Shown: positions 63,661 to 64,000 of the stretch, one piece after another
How the letters are laid out: each line of letters starts with the position of its first letter
How positions within the stretch are numbered: position 1 is the first letter of the stretch
NCBI RefSeq assembly: GCF_023277115.1
Contig: NZ_JALQCS010000001.1
Location: 1,854,001 to 1,918,000, forward strand
Source of the DNA: Acidithiobacillus acidisediminis
GTDB lineage: Bacteria; Pseudomonadota; Gammaproteobacteria; Acidithiobacillales; Acidithiobacillaceae
Direction of reading: 5' to 3'
DNA length: 64,000 nt
Notes under the pieces: model-generated
The model's database searches: none
Told to the model about the DNA's origin: nothing
What the model saw: the letters and a program-made list of their open reading frames with translations, nothing else
Program-made: the position numbers and the translations under genes

Positions 63661-64000
63661 TCAGACATCGACATCGTCGAAAATGCTCCGGGTGCCATGT
63701 GGCTTGTCGATGGTCTCGGCTGTGCCGAGCGATCGGGGTGCCCTATCTGGAAGTGTACGATCATTGTCGTTGATCCAGTCTTTCGCCAGATCGATCTCGC
63801 GATCAATGATTCGCACCGCTTCTGCGTCATCGCCGAACCTGTCCTTCAGCGTCTTGAAGCTTTCGAACATATGTTCCATGTATTCATCGGCAGGTTCGTC
63901 ACCCCTGTATCCATCTTGTTCCTCTTCGCGCACTCTGCTCAACCGTGGCAATAGGTCTGCGCGGACCCTGGCGATAAGCGCGTCGAATTCAGCATCTGTG
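63661..64000 (-). CDS. 3' part of an unrecognised gene (continues beyond the window)
   Basis: The minus strand is open from the window edge to a stop at 63661, giving TDAEFDALIARVRADLLPRLSRV then REEEQDGYRGDEPADEYMEHMFESFKTLKDRFGDDAEAVRIIDREIDLAKDWI and an Asp-rich end IFDDVDV. The composition is that of a helical, acidic C-terminal region of a larger protein, as at the end of some large accessory-island ATPases, but I cannot name the family. It has no start in this window. Confidence 0.6.
   Translation of the reverse strand, partial: TDAEFDALIARVRADLLPRLSRVREEEQDGYRGDEPADEYMEHMFESFKTLKDRFGDDAEAVRIIDREIDLAKDWINDNDRTLPDRAPRSLGTAETIDKPHGTRSIFDDVDV

Overview
The window looks like a chromosome segment of a proteobacterium close to the gamma lineage, most consistent with Acidithiobacillus. 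That assignment is an inference from protein flavour and gene order (leuB-asd-fimV-truA-trpF-trpB-trpA-accD-folC-cvpA-purF-metZ, queA-tgt-yajC-secD-secF); no rRNA is present to confirm it.

The left half is accessory DNA. Positions 1-4773 hold two ArsR-family regulators, a thioredoxin-fold GST-like protein, a predicted metal permease and a large tyrosine recombinase. A 62-bp copy of the 3' end of a tRNA-Ser gene lies at 4774-4835, and the same 62 bp recur inside the intact tRNA-Ser(CGA) gene at 36046-36107. Between them is a 31.3-kb integrated island with its own integrase (34936-35934) next to the tRNA. Because a second, unrelated integrase sits in the same geometry left of the 4774 copy, two islands appear to be stacked on one tRNA site.

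Inside the island, left to right: a DNA-binding protein and a truncated primase-like gene; an IS256-family element; a relaxase remnant; a complete type I-C CRISPR-Cas locus (cas3-cas5-cas8c-cas7-cas4-cas1-cas2) with a RelE/ParE-type toxin-antitoxin pair inserted on the opposite strand between cas7 and cas4; a 47-repeat CRISPR array (16682-20035); a decayed ISL3 element, an 11-bp repeat array, a conjugation-like lipoprotein remnant and an IS66 remnant. Then comes a probable defence cluster: a metallophosphoesterase, a 506-aa protein with two C-terminal membrane segments, a 1357-aa zinc-ribbon/HEPN-like/STAND-NTPase/TPR protein, and a small exported protein. A second module has a Lon-like AAA+ ATPase, an HTH protein and a divergent PP2A-type phosphatase with a small partner. 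The island ends with a frameshifted small membrane protein and the integrase.

From 36183 rightward the window is core genome: protein export (secDF-yajC), queuosine (tgt, queA), CorC and CBS proteins, metZ, purF, cvpA, folC, accD, trpA, trpB, trpF, truA, fimV, asd and leuB, nearly all on the minus strand and often with ATGA overlaps. On the plus strand follow the molybdenum-cofactor genes mobA-mobB-moeA, photolyase, a hydrolase and tRNA-Lys(CTT), with a PLD nuclease on the minus strand. Between photolyase and hydrolase lie two tandem near-identical transcription units, each with an exact copy of the ribosomal anti-Shine-Dalgarno octamer CCTCCTTT and its own intrinsic terminator; these are strong candidates for unannotated small RNAs. 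The right edge holds the 3' part of an unrecognised gene next to tRNA-Lys.
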